Below the pieces are notes generated by a model. That model worked only from the letters and a program-made list of their open reading frames with translations, was not told the DNA's origin and made no database searches. From Brachionus rotundiformis (Eukaryota; Rotifera; Eurotatoria; Ploima; Brachionidae): DNA of 64,000 nt. The DNA lies in assembly GCA_016802295.1 (NCBI GenBank), contig JAESIW010000135.1, positions 14,443 through 78,442 of the forward strand, in the 5' to 3' direction. Position 1 is the stretch's first letter. Each line of letters begins with the position of its first letter. Positions 60,601 through 64,000 of the stretch are shown piece after piece. Both the position numbers and the translations under genes were made by a program.

Positions 60601-62941
60601 ATCTAAAACTTGATGCACTCAAATTAGTTAAATCTAGCCTTAACGAGCGTTGTTGATATTCTTAGATAAACTTAGTTGCTCTTCTTTCCTAATTTAACTC
60701 ACTCAAGATTAATTATGTCTTTTTCTAAATAAGGATACCATGTACTGATAGCATATTCCAGGTGCAGCCTAATCATTGAACAATACAATAATTTGATAGT
60801 CTCGCCACAAGTATACTTTAGTTCTTTCTTAATTGAACTCAAAATTCTGTTTGCTTTAGCTGTAGCCTTTTTGACTTGGGCAGCCTATTTTAAATCATTC
60901 AAGTCCCTTTCAATATAAATAACACAGTTGTTTTTAAGCTTGACTTAAAACTGTGACTTATAAACAAGGCTGATAAATTATTATTCATAAAATAATCAAA
61001 TTGAAGGAATTAGACTTTCAATGAACTGGGTAGTTGTCATTTTTAACCTGATTAACTCTTTTTAGCTGCTTATATAACCATTAAATGAAGACAACTCTAG
61101 CTAAAAAATAAGATAAATAAGCATTTTATTGATACTTTAAGTTTAAGGATTTTTGTATGCTAGAAATAGAATATAATAGAAAAAAAAAGCCATTTAAAAA
61201 ATTATCTATCTAATAAATGTACATAGATTGAACAACTTTCAAAATACACTGCTGGGCGATCCACAACGACGTGTACGATACTTCGATCCTTTGAGAAATG
61301 AGTATTTTTTTGACCGTAACAGACCTAGCTTTGACGCTATATTGTACTATTATCAATCGAATGGACGATTGAGACGGCCGGTAAATGTGCCAGTGGACGT
61401 GTTCACAGAGGAGATAAAATTTTTTGAACTTGGTGAAGAAGCCTTTAACAAATTTAGAGAGGACGAAGGTTTGAATAAAAGTGATAGAAAATTTCTCATT
61501 CTTTTTGTTTAAATTTTTTAATTGAGAGCTAAAATGGAATGATTATTTAATGATTAATTAACAAAAAGCAAAAAAAAAAAAAAATGAAAAATTTTCTCTT
61601 CTTTCTTTATTTTTATTTGGTGAAGTGCTGGGCATCGATCTTTTGGATGAACTAGATGCCCGCCAAAGCTTAATTTGTGCTTAAACTTGTTTCTATTGAC
61701 TAGGCTTTGTCAAAGAAGAAGAACGAGTGCTGCCAACAAACGAACTTCAGCGCAAAATGTGGCTCTTGTTCGAGTATCCAGAGACGTCGCAATGGGCGCG
61801 TCTGGTTGCCATTATCTCAATTACAGTCATTTTAACCAGTATTGTCATATTTTGTTTAGAAACATTGCCAAATTTTAAGCGTTTTAAGATAACTGACTTT
61901 GATAATAGCTCTAACAAATCGTTTACCATCGTCGAGGACGACATACCTCAGCTAAACGACACTTTTTTTCTCATTGAAACTGTTTGCATCATCTGGTTCA
62001 CATTTGAGTTCATAGTTCGCTTTCTATCCTGTCCACTAAAGCTTGTTTTCCTCAAGAGCATCATGAACCTGATCGACATTGTGGCCATAATACCATATTT
62101 CATAACACTGGGCACAATATTCGCCGACGAGCAGAAAAAGTCCAGCCAAGCAATGTCACTGGCCATTCTCAGAGTCATTAGACTGGTGCGAGTATTTCGA
62201 ATATTCAAGTTAAGTCGTCATTCCAAAGGCTTGCAAATACTTGGTCAAACTCTGCAGGCCTCGATGCGCGAACTCGGCTTGCTCATATTTTTCTTGTTCA
62301 TCGGTGTTATTTTGTTCAGCTCGGCAGTTTACTTTGCCGAAGTGACCGAACAAGACACCTATTTCAAGAGCATACCGGACGCGTTCTGGTGGGCCATGAT
62401 TACAATGACCACGGTCGGCTACGGCGACATGCGGCCCATATCTCTTTGGGGCAAAATAGTCGGCTCAATGTGCGCCATTGCCGGTGTGCTTACCATAGCT
62501 CTTCCAGTGCCTGTGATCGTATCGAACTTCAACTATTTCTATCACCGTGAGTCGGACAACGACGAGTCCAAGGACCTCAAGTACTCGCACCAGACAGACT
62601 CGACGCCCTATTTGACCGCGCCTTGCAGCTCTGGCTCTATGAGACGAAGCGACGTCGACGACTCGATCGCCGGCACCTCCTATCAGAACATGATGCTTGG
62701 CAACGAGGCTGACACGTGCGACTACTTCAACTCGCCTGTTCTGCCATCTCATAACCTCATGGACTCGTGGTCCGCCAATTTGCACACGCCCGAAAAATCA
62801 CCCTCAGCCAAGTACCATCTTGTGCCAAACAACATCAAAAACACCAACAATACAAACACAAATGCAGTACAGACCAGTGTTCTAACTCGTTCGGCAAACA
62901 GCATCACTTTAAACACGGCTAATGTGGAGACTGATGTTTGA
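57641..62941 (+). CDS. Shaker-type (Kv1) voltage-gated potassium channel, 3 exons
   Basis: Exons 57641-57939, 61227-61468 and 61704-62941 encode 592 residues. The T1 domain starts at about residue 86 (RIIINVSGLRFETQLKT) and crosses two introns, including FDPLRNEYFFDRNRPSFDAI. S1 to S6 are in exon 3: the S4 sensor RVIRLVRVFRIFKLSRHSKG with regularly spaced Arg/Lys, the selectivity filter TTVGYGD, and S6 with the PVPVIVSNF hinge. The C-terminus ends ETDV, a class I PDZ ligand as in Shaker/Kv1. The channel is a tetramer at the plasma membrane that repolarises neurons and muscle. The N-terminal 80 residues are not alignable and lack an obvious inactivation ball. Exon 3 is markedly more G/C-rich than its surroundings. 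Intron 1 is 3,287 nt, intron 2 235 nt. Confidence 0.96.
60183..60228. repeat. Hairpin in the Kv1 intron
   Basis: An 18-bp arm CCTAGTTTTGTACCAATT pairs with 60211-60228 with one mismatch around a 10-base loop. A possible foldback element or structured intron RNA. Confidence 0.65.
60465..60930 (-). mobile_element. Non-LTR retrotransposon 3' relic, copy 2
   Basis: About 460 bp homologous to 49080-49545 on the same strand. The minus strand reads KLLYCSMIRLHLEYAISTWY, then PYLEKDI, with later stops. It lies antisense within the Kv1 intron. Confidence 0.75.
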
Positions 62942-64000
62942 TCTCCAAGTGCTCTAATTAGTTTACTTTTAATTGTAGCAATAATTAATTAATCTTTGGG
63001 ATACTGGTAAATCCTGCGACATTTTGTTTTAGCAAATTTTTTTGTTTTTTTTTTTGTTCTGCTGTTGGTAAGCATAAACAAATAGAGGACTTATGGGTGC
63101 AACGAACTAGTAGCCAAAGTGGTATTGACACAATTTAAGCCAAATGATGCTTGAGACTCGTATGGAATACCAGTGCCATTTTTTTGAATTTTGTAAATAT
63201 GAAACAAAGACAAAACTCAACAAAAAAGAAAAATTTTTACCAAGAGATGGACCTAGACACATTAGAATAGTCCGAGAATAGGCTTTTGATAAGCAGTTAT
63301 GTGTAAAGATTTATCTAAAGTTATTTTATTCAAAAATTATGTGAATATTTTTTTTTCTCTTTTTATCTATTTAACTCATTTAATTGTCTTTTACTATTAA
63401 ATTTTCGATTTATTTAAATTGGTTCTATTTTTATTTCTTTTTGATTTTACTCTACCGCTATTTTAAACTAATTATTTAAATTATTATTTTTTTTGTGTGT
63501 GACAATAAGTCAATTATTTAAATTAAATAAACAACTAATCATATTAATTAATCATTTGTAAAAATTTAGTTTAATTCTACATTTTCAGAATCCATAAAGG
63601 CCACAAAGTTAATCACTTTGAGGCTATTTACCTTTACAAATAATATTGACTGAAACTTTAAAAAAATAAAATACTGAAATATTTTAATTAATTATTTTGA
63701 AGTTGGTTATAACTGTTCCTTAAAGTATATTTCGAATTTCTTGAGCAATTATGAAAAAAATTTTTTACAATCAAAAGATAAAATTCTTTAAATGAATTCT
63801 ATTCTGTTTAAATTTGAATAATATAAATATTGAAAAATATAATAAAGAGTGGATCAGTAAACAAAAAAGGGCAAAATAAATGTCTTTAAAACCACATTTT
63901 AGAGAAGCTGACAGATAGTCTCTTAATACTGAATTGAAAGTATTTGAGCTGACCAACCTGTAAGCAGCAGGCGGTCAAAAATACGGCCTTAATTGAATTT
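62942..64000. other. 3' flank of the Kv1 gene
   Basis: AT-rich, probably 3' UTR at the start. A small hairpin (CAAAGTTAATCACTTTG) lies near 63604. No further gene before the window ends. Confidence 0.5.

Larger units (their letters stand above)
57940..61226 (+). other. Long first intron of the Kv1 gene
   Basis: No exon was supported inside it. It carries the hairpin at 60183-60228, the retrotransposon relic at 60465-60930, and unidentified, less AT-rich patches at 59520-59640 and 59870-60140 that look like decayed repeats. Confidence 0.6.

Noticed and set aside
62465..62785. 106-codon minus-strand ORF in Kv1 exon 3
   Set aside because: Antisense shadow of the channel's G/C-rich C-terminal coding sequence.

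Overview
The window is nuclear DNA of an AT-rich animal. It has spliced genes with very short introns (about 50-75 nt, occasionally several kb). The gene set is animal (troponin I, a Shaker-type Kv1 channel, an SLC6 transporter) and housekeeping (U1-70K, RPF1, TXNL1, CENP-C, TTC17). The base composition, the short introns, a secreted WD40 protein and the load of small decayed transposons would fit a monogonont rotifer such as Brachionus. That assignment is inference; no rRNA or mitochondrial marker is present to fix it.

Layout. 0-2.4 kb: a 407-bp MITE and a three-exon gene for a secreted Cys-rich/WD40 protein. 3.5-9.3 kb: a tight run of minus-strand genes unlike anything else here. It holds two diverged SF3-helicase (Rep-like) genes, two zinc-finger genes and two coiled-coil genes, several broken by single stops or frameshifts; it is a candidate endogenous viral or selfish element. 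9.5-11.7 kb: a satellite of 9-bp units. 11.7-16.4 kb: a near-perfect inverted duplication with 2.1-kb arms, built around a 5' piggyBac element plus about 0.6 kb of its former flank. 16.4-21.4 kb: debris (MITEs, a zinc-knuckle ORF remnant, the tail of a Tc1/mariner transposase). 21.8-25.0 kb: a large LRR protein with one frameshift.

28.2-48.3 kb is the gene-rich part: a glycine-transporter-like SLC6 gene (+), CENP-C (+), TXNL1 and RPF1 close together (-), a TTC17-like gene equal to only the N-terminal part of the family (+), troponin I (+), U1-70K (-), and an alpha-1,3-fucosyltransferase (+). 48.3-57.6 kb is almost gene-free, with non-LTR retrotransposon scraps and a pogo-like MITE. 57.6-62.9 kb is the Kv1 channel gene, whose first intron is 3.3 kb and holds more retrotransposon debris.

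Exon structures were worked out by hand from GT/AG sites, reading phase and family conservation. In every spliced gene given with a complete structure the exon lengths add up to a whole number of codons. No expression or database evidence was available.
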